A stretch of 64,000 bases of DNA. Origin: Nocardioides aurantiacus. GTDB lineage: Bacteria; Actinomycetota; Actinomycetes; Propionibacteriales; Nocardioidaceae. Position 1 is the stretch's first letter. Each line of letters starts with the position of its first letter. The translations under genes and the position numbers were made by a program. Where the stretch lies: NCBI RefSeq assembly GCF_003752505.1, contig NZ_RKHO01000001.1, positions 1,240,001-1,304,000 of the forward strand, read 5' to 3'. Shown here one piece after another: positions 37,765 through 45,605 of the stretch. The notes under the pieces are model-generated. The model was not told where the DNA came from. It saw nothing but the letters and a program-made list of their open reading frames with translations, and ran no database searches.

Positions 37765-38559
37765 TCATGGCCGCCCTGTCGCGCGCGGTCCCCAGGGGGA
37801 CAGCGCCGCGATCGGCTCGCGCGACCCTCGCGGCACGAGCCCGACGGAGCCGGTGTCGATCGACCGCGGCGCGACCGACCCGTCGGAGCTCAGCTGCAGG
37901 GTGTGCGTGACGACGTCCATGGACCGGGTGCGCGGGTTCCCGACGGCGTACACCATCGTCGCGGTGCGGGGGGCGAGGTCGACGGACAGGGGGCCCAGGA
38001 TGGGGTCGCCCCTCCGGCCGGTCGGAAGGAGCTCGACGCGGTGCTGCCCGGCCGGGACGTCCGCGTCGGCGTACTCCCCGTTGGCGATGTTGCTGAACAC
38101 GACCTCGCCGTCGAAGGCGACGTCGGCCGGCGAGACGGTGGCGGTGTGCGCGAGGAGCAGTCGTGCCTTGTCGGGACCGATCGGGGCGTCGGGGGTGGCG
38201 TAGGTGCTGACCACCAGGGCGCCGTCGACCGCGGCGGGTCGGTGCAGCACGACGTCGTGACCGGACCCTGCGGCCACCTCGACGCGAGCGGCGAGCGTCC
38301 GTCCGCCCGGGACCCCGGTGAAGGAGAGCCGGTGCGTGCCGGCTGCCAGGGTCAGCGGCCCGATGACTTCACCGACCCCGGCCTGCGGCTGCACGAGGCG
38401 GCCGTCGACCTGCACCCCCACCTCGGCACCCGGCACGGCCTGCACGACCGTGACCTGCCCCCCGCCCGCGGCGCTGGCTCCGCCGCCGAGGCCCGTCGTC
38501 GCGCCGATCGCGACCACGGCCGCTGCGAGCAGCGCCGTCGACACGTTCCTCTTCGTCAT
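37765..38559 (-). CDS. Secreted DUF4397 protein
   Basis: 264 aa. The signal peptide is about residues 1-30 (VSTALLAAAVVAIGATTG, cleavage near ASA). Two DUF4397-type beta modules follow (VTVVQAVPGAEVGVQVDGRLV and RLLLAHTATVSPADVAFDGEVV), each with a Pro/Ala-rich strand pattern and an ANGEYADADVPAG-like repeat motif. It ends TGSVGLVPRGSREPIAALSP with no hydrophobic tail, so anchoring by the adjacent sortase would need an unusual signal. Probably a surface adhesin or sortase accessory. Confidence 0.8.
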   Translation of the reverse strand: MTKRNVSTALLAAAVVAIGATTGLGGGASAAGGGQVTVVQAVPGAEVGVQVDGRLVQPQAGVGEVIGPLTLAAGTHRLSFTGVPGGRTLAARVEVAAGSGHDVVLHRPAAVDGALVVSTYATPDAPIGPDKARLLLAHTATVSPADVAFDGEVVFSNIANGEYADADVPAGQHRVELLPTGRRGDPILGPLSVDLAPRTATMVYAVGNPRTRSMDVVTHTLQLSSDGSVAPRSIDTGSVGLVPRGSREPIAALSPWGPRATGRP

Positions 38560-38753
38560 CCGAGCCCCCCAAGACCTGGCGCACGGTGCGCCTCAGCGCC
38601 GTGACCACGTCCAGAGCAGCACGATGCTCGTCGGCAGGTCAAAGGCCGTCGTCCGGTTTCGAGGGGGATGGCCCGTAAAGTCATGGCAATACCAAGCGGT
38701 AGGCCGCGTGTGCAACTCCGTGTCCGGGATGCGGAGCCGTGGGATGTGTGCCC

Positions 38754-39761
38754 TCAGCGGTCCGACGCCGACGCCGGGTCTCCGGTGAGCACGCGGACGG
38801 CCAGGTCGGTGGTCGCCTGGACGTTGAAGAAGCCCGCGACCCGGGTGACCCGGTCGATGTCCAGCGGCAGCAGGCCGGGCGTGCCCGGTCGGTCCGGGGT
38901 GAGGCCGAGGTCGAGGTCGGCGTGGCCCGACATCAGGTCGACGTTGAAGTCGTAGCGCTCCCGGGCGCCGGGTGCGGTGAGCCGGCGTACGACGGTGGCG
39001 CCGAGGCGGCGACCGCCGGAGTCGAGCGCCTGGCCGTCGAGCGCCGCCGCGATCGAGCGGCCCTCGTCGTGCTCGACGTCGGCCCAGACCGCCCGCATGT
39101 CGCCGGCGACGTCGAGCAGCGCGACCGCCGCCTTCTCGCCGATGCCCGGGACGCCGGGGAGGTTGTCGCTGGCGTCACCGCGCAAGGCGGCGTAGGCCAG
39201 GTAGTTCTCCGCGGCCACGCCGTACATCAGGCGCAGCCGGTGGGGATCGAGCAGCGGCGAGGCGGAGATGCCGCCGTCGATGAGCCGCAGCACACGGGTG
39301 TGGGGGCTGATGTGCGCGAACGCGTCGCGGTCGGAGGTCACGATGACGCAGTCCCAGCCGTGGCGGACGGCCCATCCGGCAGCCGAGGCGCCGACGTCGT
39401 CGGCCTCCAGCCCCGGGGGCGTCAGGGTGGCCAGGCCGAGGGCGTCCAGCAGGCCTCCGGCGCGCTCGAGCTGCTCGACCAGCTCGGGGTGCTTCTCCGC
39501 ACGGCCGGCCTTGTAGAGCGGGTAGCGGTCACGTCGCTGCGAGGAGGTGCGGTCGTCCAGCCCGAAGAGCACGGCGTCCGGCGCGAACCGGTCGATGCAC
39601 TCCAGGATCTGGCGCAGCATGCCGTGCAGCGCCCAGACGGGCCGTCCGGAGCGGTCCATGATCCGGGTGTGCGCCCGGGCGTGGTGGTTGCGGTGCAGCA
39701 GCGACGGGGCGTCCACGACCAGGAGCAGCCTGCGGGGGTGCGCGGCGTCGGGTGGGGTCAT
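38754..39761 (-). CDS. 5'-3' exonuclease (Pol I exonuclease-like)
   Basis: 335 aa, stand-alone FEN/Pol I N-terminal nuclease. The acidic metal sites are LLLVVDAPSLLHRN, VLFGLDDRTSSQRRD, PPGLEADDVGA and VTSDRDAFAH. The helix-hairpin-helix DNA clamp is RGDASDNLPGVPGIGEKAA. It lacks a polymerase domain. ATG at 39761 has TAGCAT 14 nt upstream on the minus strand as a possible -10. It lies just downstream of the mutasome operon and is transcribed in the same direction. Confidence 0.87.
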   Translation of the reverse strand: MTPPDAAHPRRLLLVVDAPSLLHRNHHARAHTRIMDRSGRPVWALHGMLRQILECIDRFAPDAVLFGLDDRTSSQRRDRYPLYKAGRAEKHPELVEQLERAGGLLDALGLATLTPPGLEADDVGASAAGWAVRHGWDCVIVTSDRDAFAHISPHTRVLRLIDGGISASPLLDPHRLRLMYGVAAENYLAYAALRGDASDNLPGVPGIGEKAAVALLDVAGDMRAVWADVEHDEGRSIAAALDGQALDSGGRRLGATVVRRLTAPGARERYDFNVDLMSGHADLDLGLTPDRPGTPGLLPLDIDRVTRVAGFFNVQATTDLAVRVLTGDPASASDR

Positions 39762-39796
39762 CGAGATCGCGGCCCATGCTACGTCTGCACGGCGCT

Positions 39797-39850
39797 GCCC
39801 CAGCCGCGCCGTCGGTCGAGCCCGTGCCGTCGGTCGAGCCCGTCGAGACC
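39797..39850. repeat. Tandem 18-bp repeat with hairpin-like unit
   Basis: Two near-tandem copies of a GTCGGTCGAGCCCGT unit lie between dnaE2 and the exonuclease gene. The second continues into CGAGACC, making the element GGTCGAGCCCGTCGAGACC. The core GGTCGAGCCCGTCGAG recurs at 52829-52844 in the triple-hairpin repeat. Confidence 0.5.
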
Positions 39851-39857
39851 ACGGCGC

Positions 39858-42800
39858 TCACCGGAAGTCCCGCGAGGACGCCCGCGCCTGCAGCACCGCT
39901 CCGGCACCCGGGACGACGACGTCGATGCCCTCCACCCGGTCGGCCACGAGGTTCATCACGCCCTCGTTGCGCTCGAGGCGGCCGCGGACGACGACGGCGA
40001 CGCGGTTGCGGGCGGCCTGTCGGTGGACCTTCATCACGCCGATCGAGCAGACGACGTTGAGCATGCCGGTCTCGTCCTCGAGGTTGAGGAAGGTGACGCC
40101 CATGGCCGTGCCGGGGCGCTGCCGGTGGGTGACCAGGCCGCCCACGTGGACGCGACGGCCCGACTCGGTGGTGGCGAGCTCGGCGATCGAGCGGACCCCG
40201 GCGCGGCGGAGGTCCTCGCGCAGGTGCTCGACGGGGTGCCGCTCGGGCGAGACGCCGGTGGCCCAGAGGTCGGCCAACGTGATCGCCGGCTCGCTGAGGC
40301 CGGGCAAGGTGGGCGCCTCGGGAGCGGGCGTCGTGCCGGGCAGGTGATCGGCACGCTCGGCGAAGCCTGCGTGCCAGAGCGCCTCCCGACGACCGAGCCC
40401 CCAGGCGTCGAAAGCACCGGCGGTGGCCAGGGCCTCGAGCTGGGCCGAGGTCAGGTCGGCCCGGCGTGACAGGTCGGGGACACCGGTGAAGGGTGCCTCC
40501 TCGCGCGCCGCCACGATGCGCCGCGCCACCTCCGCCCCGACGCCCCGCACCGAGTCCAGCCCCAACCGCACGGCGAGCCCGCCGTCACGCCGGTGCGCGG
40601 GCACCGGGTCGGGGGTGCCCGGCACCCACTCGACGCGCTCGAACCTCGGGCGGCAGCACGCCTCCGTCCCGGTGGGGGCGGTCGGGCCGTCGACGACCGG
40701 TTCGAGGTCGGCCTGGGCGGCGGAGCGGGTGACGTCGGGGCGGCGTACGTCGACACCGTGCCTGCGGGCGTCGCCCACCAGCGACTGCGGGGAGTAGAAG
40801 CCCATGGGCTGGTTGCGCAGCAGCCCGGCCAGGAACGCCGCGGGGTAGTGCAGCTTGAACCAGGACGAGGCGTAGACGAGCAGCGCGAAGGACAGCGCGT
40901 GCGACTCCGCGAAGCCGAAGTTGGCGAAGGACAGGATCTTGACATAGATCGAGTCGGCGAGGTCGCCGGTGATGCCGCGCCGCTGCATGCCGGAGTAGAG
41001 CGTGTGCTTGACCGACTCGATGCGCTCCACCCCGCGCTTGGACCCCATCGCGCGGCGCAGCAGGTCGGCGTCGTCGCGGCTGCAGTCGCCCAGCGCGACC
41101 GCCATAGCCATCAGCTGCTCCTGGAACAGCGGCACGCCCTTGGTCCGCTCGAGCACCGGCACCAGCTCGGGGTGGTCGTAGGTGATCGGCTCCTGGCCGG
41201 TGGCCCGACGCACGTAGGGGTGCACCGCACCACCCTGGATGGGCCCGGGCCGGATCAGGGCGATCTCGATGGCGAGGTCGTAGAACTCGCGGGGACGCAG
41301 CCGGGGCAAGGTGCCGATCTGGGCCCGGCTCTCCACCTGGAAGACGCCGATCGAGTCGGCGCGGCACAGCATGTCGTAGACCGCCGGCTCCTCCTTGGGC
41401 ATCGTGGCGAGCGTCCACTTCTCGCCGAGGTGCTCCTCGGCCAGCCGCATGGTGTGGTCGAGGGCGCCCAGCATGCCCAGGCCGAGCAGGTCGAACTTGA
41501 CCAGGCCCATCGACTCGCAGGCGTCCTTGTCCCACTGCAGCACCGTGCGCCTGTCCATCCGCGCCCGCTCGATGGGGCAGACCTCGCCGATGGGCCGCTC
41601 GGTGAGCACCATCCCGCCGGAGTGGATGCCGAGGTGGCGCGGTGCCCCCATCAGCTCCTCGGCCAGCGCGACCACGGGCGCGGGGACGTCGTGGGCCGCT
41701 GGGTCGCCCATGTCTCCCGCGACGACGGACTTCCAGCCGTCGATCTGCTTGGACCACGCGTCCTGCTGGCCCTGGGAGAAGCCGAGGGCCTTGGCGGCGT
41801 CGCGCACCGCCATCCGAGGCTGGTAGGCGATGACGTTGGCGACCTGGGCCGCGTTGTGCCGGCCGTAGGTCTCGTAGACCCACTGGATGACCTCCTCGCG
41901 GCGGTCGGAGTCGAAGTCGACGTCGATGTCGGGCTCCTCGTCGCGGTGCGCGGAGATGAAGCGCTCGAAGGGCAGCCGGTAGAAGACGGCGTCGACCGCA
42001 GTGATGCCGAGGGCGTAGCAGACCGCCGAGCTCGCCGCCGAGCCGCGGCCCTGGCACAGGATGCCGCGCTCGCGGGCGAAGGCGACGATGTCGTGGACGA
42101 TGACGAAGTAGCCGGCGAAGTCCTTCTCGGCGACGACCCGCAGCTCGTGCTCGAGCCGCTCGCGCGCCTCGCGCTCGTGGGGCACGCCGGCGTAGCGCTC
42201 GGCGAAGCCGCGCTCCGCGAGCACCCGCAGCCAGGAGTCGGCGGTGTGGCCCTCGGGGATCTGGCGCTTGGGCAGCGCGGGGGAGGCCTTGCGCAGGTCG
42301 AAGGCCAGCTCCTCGGCCAGCGACACGCTGCGGCCGACGGCGCCGGGGTGGGCCGCCAGGGCTGCGGCCGTCTCCGCGCCACTGCGGAGGTGGGCCGATC
42401 CGGAGAGGTCGAGCCAGCCGTCGAGCTCGGCCAGGCTGCGGCGGGCGCGCACCGCGGCCATGGCCGCGGCCACGCGGCGCCGCTCGGGGGTGGCGTGGTG
42501 GGTGTTGCCCGCGGCGACGACGTCGAGGCCGTGGTCGGCGGCGAGCCGGGCGAGCGCCGCGTTGGTCGCCCCGGCGCCCGGACGCGGCGACAGCTCGACC
42601 AGCACGTGCTCGAGACCGAAGAGCGAGGTCAGCCGGTCGAGCGCCTCGGCGGCGGCCCGCTCGCCCCCGGTGGCGAGCGCCTGCTGGACGGCGCCCTTGC
42701 GGCAGCCGGTCAGCACCGCCCAGTGGCCGCGGCCGCGCTCGCCCAGCGCCTCGAGGTCGTAGTCGGGACGGCCCTTCTCGTCCCCGCGCAGGTGGGCGTC

Positions 42801-43253
42801 GGTCATCGCCGCGGCCAACCGGTGGTAGCCCTCGACCCCACGAGCGAGCACGAGCAGGTGGCTGCCCTCGGGGTCGGGCACGCCGTTCTGCGGGCCGGAA
42901 AGACCGAGGGAGAGCTCGGCGCCGAACACCGTCGGCAGGTCGTAGGCCGCAGCGGCCTCGGCCAGCATGGGGGCGCCGTAGAAGCCGTCGTGGTCGGTGA
43001 TCGCCAGGGCGCTCAGGCCCAGTCGCACGGCCTCTTCGACCAGCTCGGCGGGGGAGCTGGCGCCGTCGAGGAAGCTGAAGTGGCTGTGGCAGTGCAGCTC
43101 GGCGTACGGCGTGACCGCAGCCGGGCGGTCGATCGACCGGGCCGCGGTGGAGGGGTGCTTGCGCCGCGACACGGGCGCGTCGTCGGCCCCCGGCAGGCCA
43201 CTGAGGCGGCGCTCGAGCTCGGCCCACTTCATCGCGGGGTTGTTCCAGCCCAT
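39858..43253 (-). CDS. dnaE2: Error-prone DNA polymerase DnaE2
   Basis: 1131 aa, C-family replicative-like polymerase of the SOS mutasome. The N-terminal PHP domain shows AELHCHSHFSFLDGA and ALAITDHDGFYG. The palm is marked by EEPDIDVDFDSDRREEV (catalytic aspartates) and CQGRGSAASSAVCYALG. Later blocks are GIHSGGMVLTERPIGEV, MGLVKFDLLGLGML, RPGPIQGGAVHPYVRR and AESHALSFALLVYASSW, with an OB fold near the C-terminus (GLVTHRQRPGTAMGVTFLNL). Works with ImuA' and ImuB in translesion synthesis. Starts 27 bp after imuB, in the same operon. Confidence 0.95.
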   Translation of the reverse strand: MGWNNPAMKWAELERRLSGLPGADDAPVSRRKHPSTAARSIDRPAAVTPYAELHCHSHFSFLDGASSPAELVEEAVRLGLSALAITDHDGFYGAPMLAEAAAAYDLPTVFGAELSLGLSGPQNGVPDPEGSHLLVLARGVEGYHRLAAAMTDAHLRGDEKGRPDYDLEALGERGRGHWAVLTGCRKGAVQQALATGGERAAAEALDRLTSLFGLEHVLVELSPRPGAGATNAALARLAADHGLDVVAAGNTHHATPERRRVAAAMAAVRARRSLAELDGWLDLSGSAHLRSGAETAAALAAHPGAVGRSVSLAEELAFDLRKASPALPKRQIPEGHTADSWLRVLAERGFAERYAGVPHEREARERLEHELRVVAEKDFAGYFVIVHDIVAFARERGILCQGRGSAASSAVCYALGITAVDAVFYRLPFERFISAHRDEEPDIDVDFDSDRREEVIQWVYETYGRHNAAQVANVIAYQPRMAVRDAAKALGFSQGQQDAWSKQIDGWKSVVAGDMGDPAAHDVPAPVVALAEELMGAPRHLGIHSGGMVLTERPIGEVCPIERARMDRRTVLQWDKDACESMGLVKFDLLGLGMLGALDHTMRLAEEHLGEKWTLATMPKEEPAVYDMLCRADSIGVFQVESRAQIGTLPRLRPREFYDLAIEIALIRPGPIQGGAVHPYVRRATGQEPITYDHPELVPVLERTKGVPLFQEQLMAMAVALGDCSRDDADLLRRAMGSKRGVERIESVKHTLYSGMQRRGITGDLADSIYVKILSFANFGFAESHALSFALLVYASSWFKLHYPAAFLAGLLRNQPMGFYSPQSLVGDARRHGVDVRRPDVTRSAAQADLEPVVDGPTAPTGTEACCRPRFERVEWVPGTPDPVPAHRRDGGLAVRLGLDSVRGVGAEVARRIVAAREEAPFTGVPDLSRRADLTSAQLEALATAGAFDAWGLGRREALWHAGFAERADHLPGTTPAPEAPTLPGLSEPAITLADLWATGVSPERHPVEHLREDLRRAGVRSIAELATTESGRRVHVGGLVTHRQRPGTAMGVTFLNLEDETGMLNVVCSIGVMKVHRQAARNRVAVVVRGRLERNEGVMNLVADRVEGIDVVVPGAGAVLQARASSRDFR

Positions 43254-43280
43254 CAGCGCACCCCGGTCGTCGGGTCGTGG

Positions 43281-44849
43281 TCAGTCATACGCCGCCTCCA
43301 GCGACCAGCCCTCGGGGGCGCGGAGCAGCAGCCAGGCGCGGCCGTCGGCACCGACGACCTGGAAGCGGGCCGACAGACCGGCGCCGCCGGACCACCAGCC
43401 CTCGTCGGTGGGCCAGGGGCCGGCCCACGCCTTGACCGGCTGCCACGGGACCTCGCCGCCCTCGACGCGGAACCGCGCGGGCTCGCCGGTGACGACGCCG
43501 CGCTCGGTCACCCGCACGTCCTGGTCGCGGTCGTCGAGGACCTCGGCGTCGCGCGGGACGGCGAAGACCCGCACGGGCGCCGGACCCGGGACCCGTCCGG
43601 GCCACGGCCGGTCGAGGGGGCGCAGGTCGACGGCGCGCTCGCCCCACGGCACCAGCGCCTGCCGCGCGGCCGGGCTGCGACCGCCCTGCAGGACGGGCCG
43701 GACCACGGCGTCGAAGCCGATCATCCCCTGGACCCGCGCCACGCCCCGCTCGACGAGGTCGTCCGACGCGCTGCCCCACAGCGCCTCGCCGTGGGCGGCC
43801 GCGGACTCCACGACCTCGGGCACGAAGCGGATGCGCTCGATGGGCGCGCGCACGGTGCCGACGTCCTTGCGGGAGCGCAGCGAGCCGCCGACGTCGGCCG
43901 ACTGCAGCTGCCAGTGCACCCGGTCGACCAGGTCGCGGGCCCCGAAGTGACGTGGGTGCATCCAGACGCGCGTGGAGCAGACGACGCCCTCGGACTCGGC
44001 CTCGACCCGGACGCCGGTGGCGACGAGCTGGCGGCGGGCCAGCTGGTCGACGAACCGCTCGGCGGTGGTGCGCACGCTGAAGGTGACCGCCTCGACGGAC
44101 TCCAGCGGCGGCTCGAAGGGCACCTCGGCGTCCAGCTCGGGAGGCGGTTGGCGGGCCGCGAACAGCGTCTGGTCCTCGCCCCGCGCGCGGCGGCGTACGG
44201 CGGCACCGTAGGCACCCAGCCGGTGGCCGACCGCCTCGGCCGGCAGGTCGGCCAGGTCGCCCAGCGAGCGCATCCCGAGGCGCTCCAGGAGGCTGACCAG
44301 CTCGCGCCCCTGCGGACCCTCGTCGGCCAGCACGGCGACGGGGAGACCGCGCAGGAACGCCGGGGAACCGCCGGGGGGCACGACCGTCCACGACTGGGCG
44401 TCGGCGCTGCGGGCCGCCTGCTCGGCGGTGAAGAGGTCGTCGGCGACGCCGAGACGCACGTCGCGGACGCCGATGCCGACGAGGGCCTCGGCGACCGTCG
44501 CGCCGGCGTAGGTCTCGTTGCCGTACCACCGGTCGGGCGCCCGGACGGCGAGCAGCCCCGGGCGCAGCGCGGCCACGCCGGGTCGCAGGTCCTCCACCGT
44601 CGCCAGGACCGGCTCGAAGGCCCGGGCGTCGCGGTCGGGGTTGGCCGGGAGCAGCACCAGCTCGGGGCACCGGGCCTGGGCGTCGCGGCGGCGCTGGCCC
44701 CGGCGCACGCCCTCGGCGCGGGCGGGGCCGTTGCACACCTCGACGAGGTTGGCGTGGAGCACGGCGGCGGGGGAGCGCACCGACGCCCCGGCCTCCTCGA
44801 GCGCGGCGACCACCGACCAGTCGGGGCACCACACCACCATCACCCGCAT
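43281..44849 (-). CDS. imuB: ImuB, Y-family polymerase-like mutasome protein
   Basis: 522 aa. The N-terminal half follows the Y-family fold (RVMVVWCPDWSVVAALEEAG; VLHANLVEVCNGPARAEGVR; LERLGMRSLGDLADLPAEAV; VGHRLGAYGAAVRRRARGED), but the acidic active-site triad of real Y-family polymerases is not seen intact, as expected for ImuB, which is an adaptor linking DnaE2 to the beta clamp. A canonical clamp motif (QLPLW-like) is not obvious. The C-terminus (VKAWAGPWPTDEGWW; WLLLRAPEGWSLEAAYD) is the usual ImuB tail. It starts 7 bp after imuA'. Confidence 0.92.
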   Translation of the reverse strand: MRVMVVWCPDWSVVAALEEAGASVRSPAAVLHANLVEVCNGPARAEGVRRGQRRRDAQARCPELVLLPANPDRDARAFEPVLATVEDLRPGVAALRPGLLAVRAPDRWYGNETYAGATVAEALVGIGVRDVRLGVADDLFTAEQAARSADAQSWTVVPPGGSPAFLRGLPVAVLADEGPQGRELVSLLERLGMRSLGDLADLPAEAVGHRLGAYGAAVRRRARGEDQTLFAARQPPPELDAEVPFEPPLESVEAVTFSVRTTAERFVDQLARRQLVATGVRVEAESEGVVCSTRVWMHPRHFGARDLVDRVHWQLQSADVGGSLRSRKDVGTVRAPIERIRFVPEVVESAAAHGEALWGSASDDLVERGVARVQGMIGFDAVVRPVLQGGRSPAARQALVPWGERAVDLRPLDRPWPGRVPGPAPVRVFAVPRDAEVLDDRDQDVRVTERGVVTGEPARFRVEGGEVPWQPVKAWAGPWPTDEGWWSGGAGLSARFQVVGADGRAWLLLRAPEGWSLEAAYD

Positions 44850-44856
44850 CAGGGCC

Positions 44857-45531
44857 TCATCCGATCGCCCGGCGGACGTCGCGCAGCGCCACCGGGTCGA
44901 GCCGCTCGACGCGGTCGACGTGGGGCCAGCTCAGGTCGACGCGGCGCGGCGGGCGCGAGCCCCGGTGCACGAGCACGCCGGCACGTCGCTCCTCCAGCTG
45001 TCCGGGACCGGCCCCGGGACCGGCCCAGGCGGAGTCGACCGTGCTGAGCCTGGCCTCGACGCGTGGCCACCGACCGTGGACCACGAGCACGGCCGCGCGG
45101 TTGCGCAGGCGCGAGTCGAGCACGGCCGCGGTGCGCTCGCTGACGGTGGCCGGCGGGCGCAGGACCACCACGCGCAGCACGTCGACCAGGGCTGCCGTCA
45201 CCTCCACCCAGTGCTCGCCCAGGTCCGGCACCAGCACGGTGCGCGAGAGCTCGATCCCGAGCCCGGCCGCGGCCTCGGCCCCGAAGTCGGGGCAGCCGGC
45301 GAATCCGACCCACGCGCCCTCCTGGGAGGCGCCGGCCGCCAGGGCGAGGGCCAACGAGGCCGAGTCGACGGCGTAGGTCGCCCCGGAGTGCATCGGCAGC
45401 ACGTCCGCCAGTCCGGGAAGGGTGGGCACGGGCTCGGCCGACGGCCTACGCTCCATGGCAGCCACCCGCTCGCGCAGCTGCTCCACGACCGACCGGCCCG
45501 GGTCGAGCTCGGCGGTGCGGGCGGAGGGCAT
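44857..45531 (-). CDS. ImuA'-like mutasome protein
   Basis: 224 aa, first gene of the mutasome operon. It is RecA-fold-like: LPGLADVLPMHSGATYAVDS, a degraded Walker region (LALALAAGASQEGAWVGFAG) and TVLVPDLGEHWVEVTAALVD. It corresponds in position and type to actinobacterial ImuA', needed with ImuB for DnaE2 mutagenesis. ATG at 45531 was preferred over the longer frame (to 45582), because the longer start would place the LexA box inside the coding region. Confidence 0.82.
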   Translation of the reverse strand: MPSARTAELDPGRSVVEQLRERVAAMERRPSAEPVPTLPGLADVLPMHSGATYAVDSASLALALAAGASQEGAWVGFAGCPDFGAEAAAGLGIELSRTVLVPDLGEHWVEVTAALVDVLRVVVLRPPATVSERTAAVLDSRLRNRAAVLVVHGRWPRVEARLSTVDSAWAGPGAGPGQLEERRAGVLVHRGSRPPRRVDLSWPHVDRVERLDPVALRDVRRAIG

Positions 45532-45541
45532 GGGTCTAGGA

Positions 45542-45557
45542 TCGAACACATGTTCGA
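45542..45557. promoter_or_regulatory. LexA (SOS) box
   Basis: TCGAACACATGTTCGA is a perfect palindrome matching the actinobacterial SOS consensus TCGAAC-N4-GTTCGA. It lies 10 bp before the imuA' ATG and 48 bp before the divergent secreted protein gene. A further TTCGAAC at 45571 may be an extra half-site. Confidence 0.92.
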
Positions 45558-45605
45558 ACTCGTCAAGCCGTTCGAACACCACGTGTGGATGGACAGGAAG
45601 TGCTC

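Noticed and set aside
38668-38955. Plus-strand 95-codon frame upstream of the DUF4397 gene
   Set aside because: Most of it is antisense to the exonuclease gene; no start signal.
40593-45047. A 1484-codon open frame on the plus strand
   Set aside because: Antisense to dnaE2 and imuB; its Gly/Ala/Val/Arg-rich, motif-free translation is typical of a shadow frame.
45532-45582. Longer imuA' start at 45582
   Set aside because: It would put the LexA palindrome inside the coding sequence; ATG at 45531 places the box in the promoter, as in other SOS genes.
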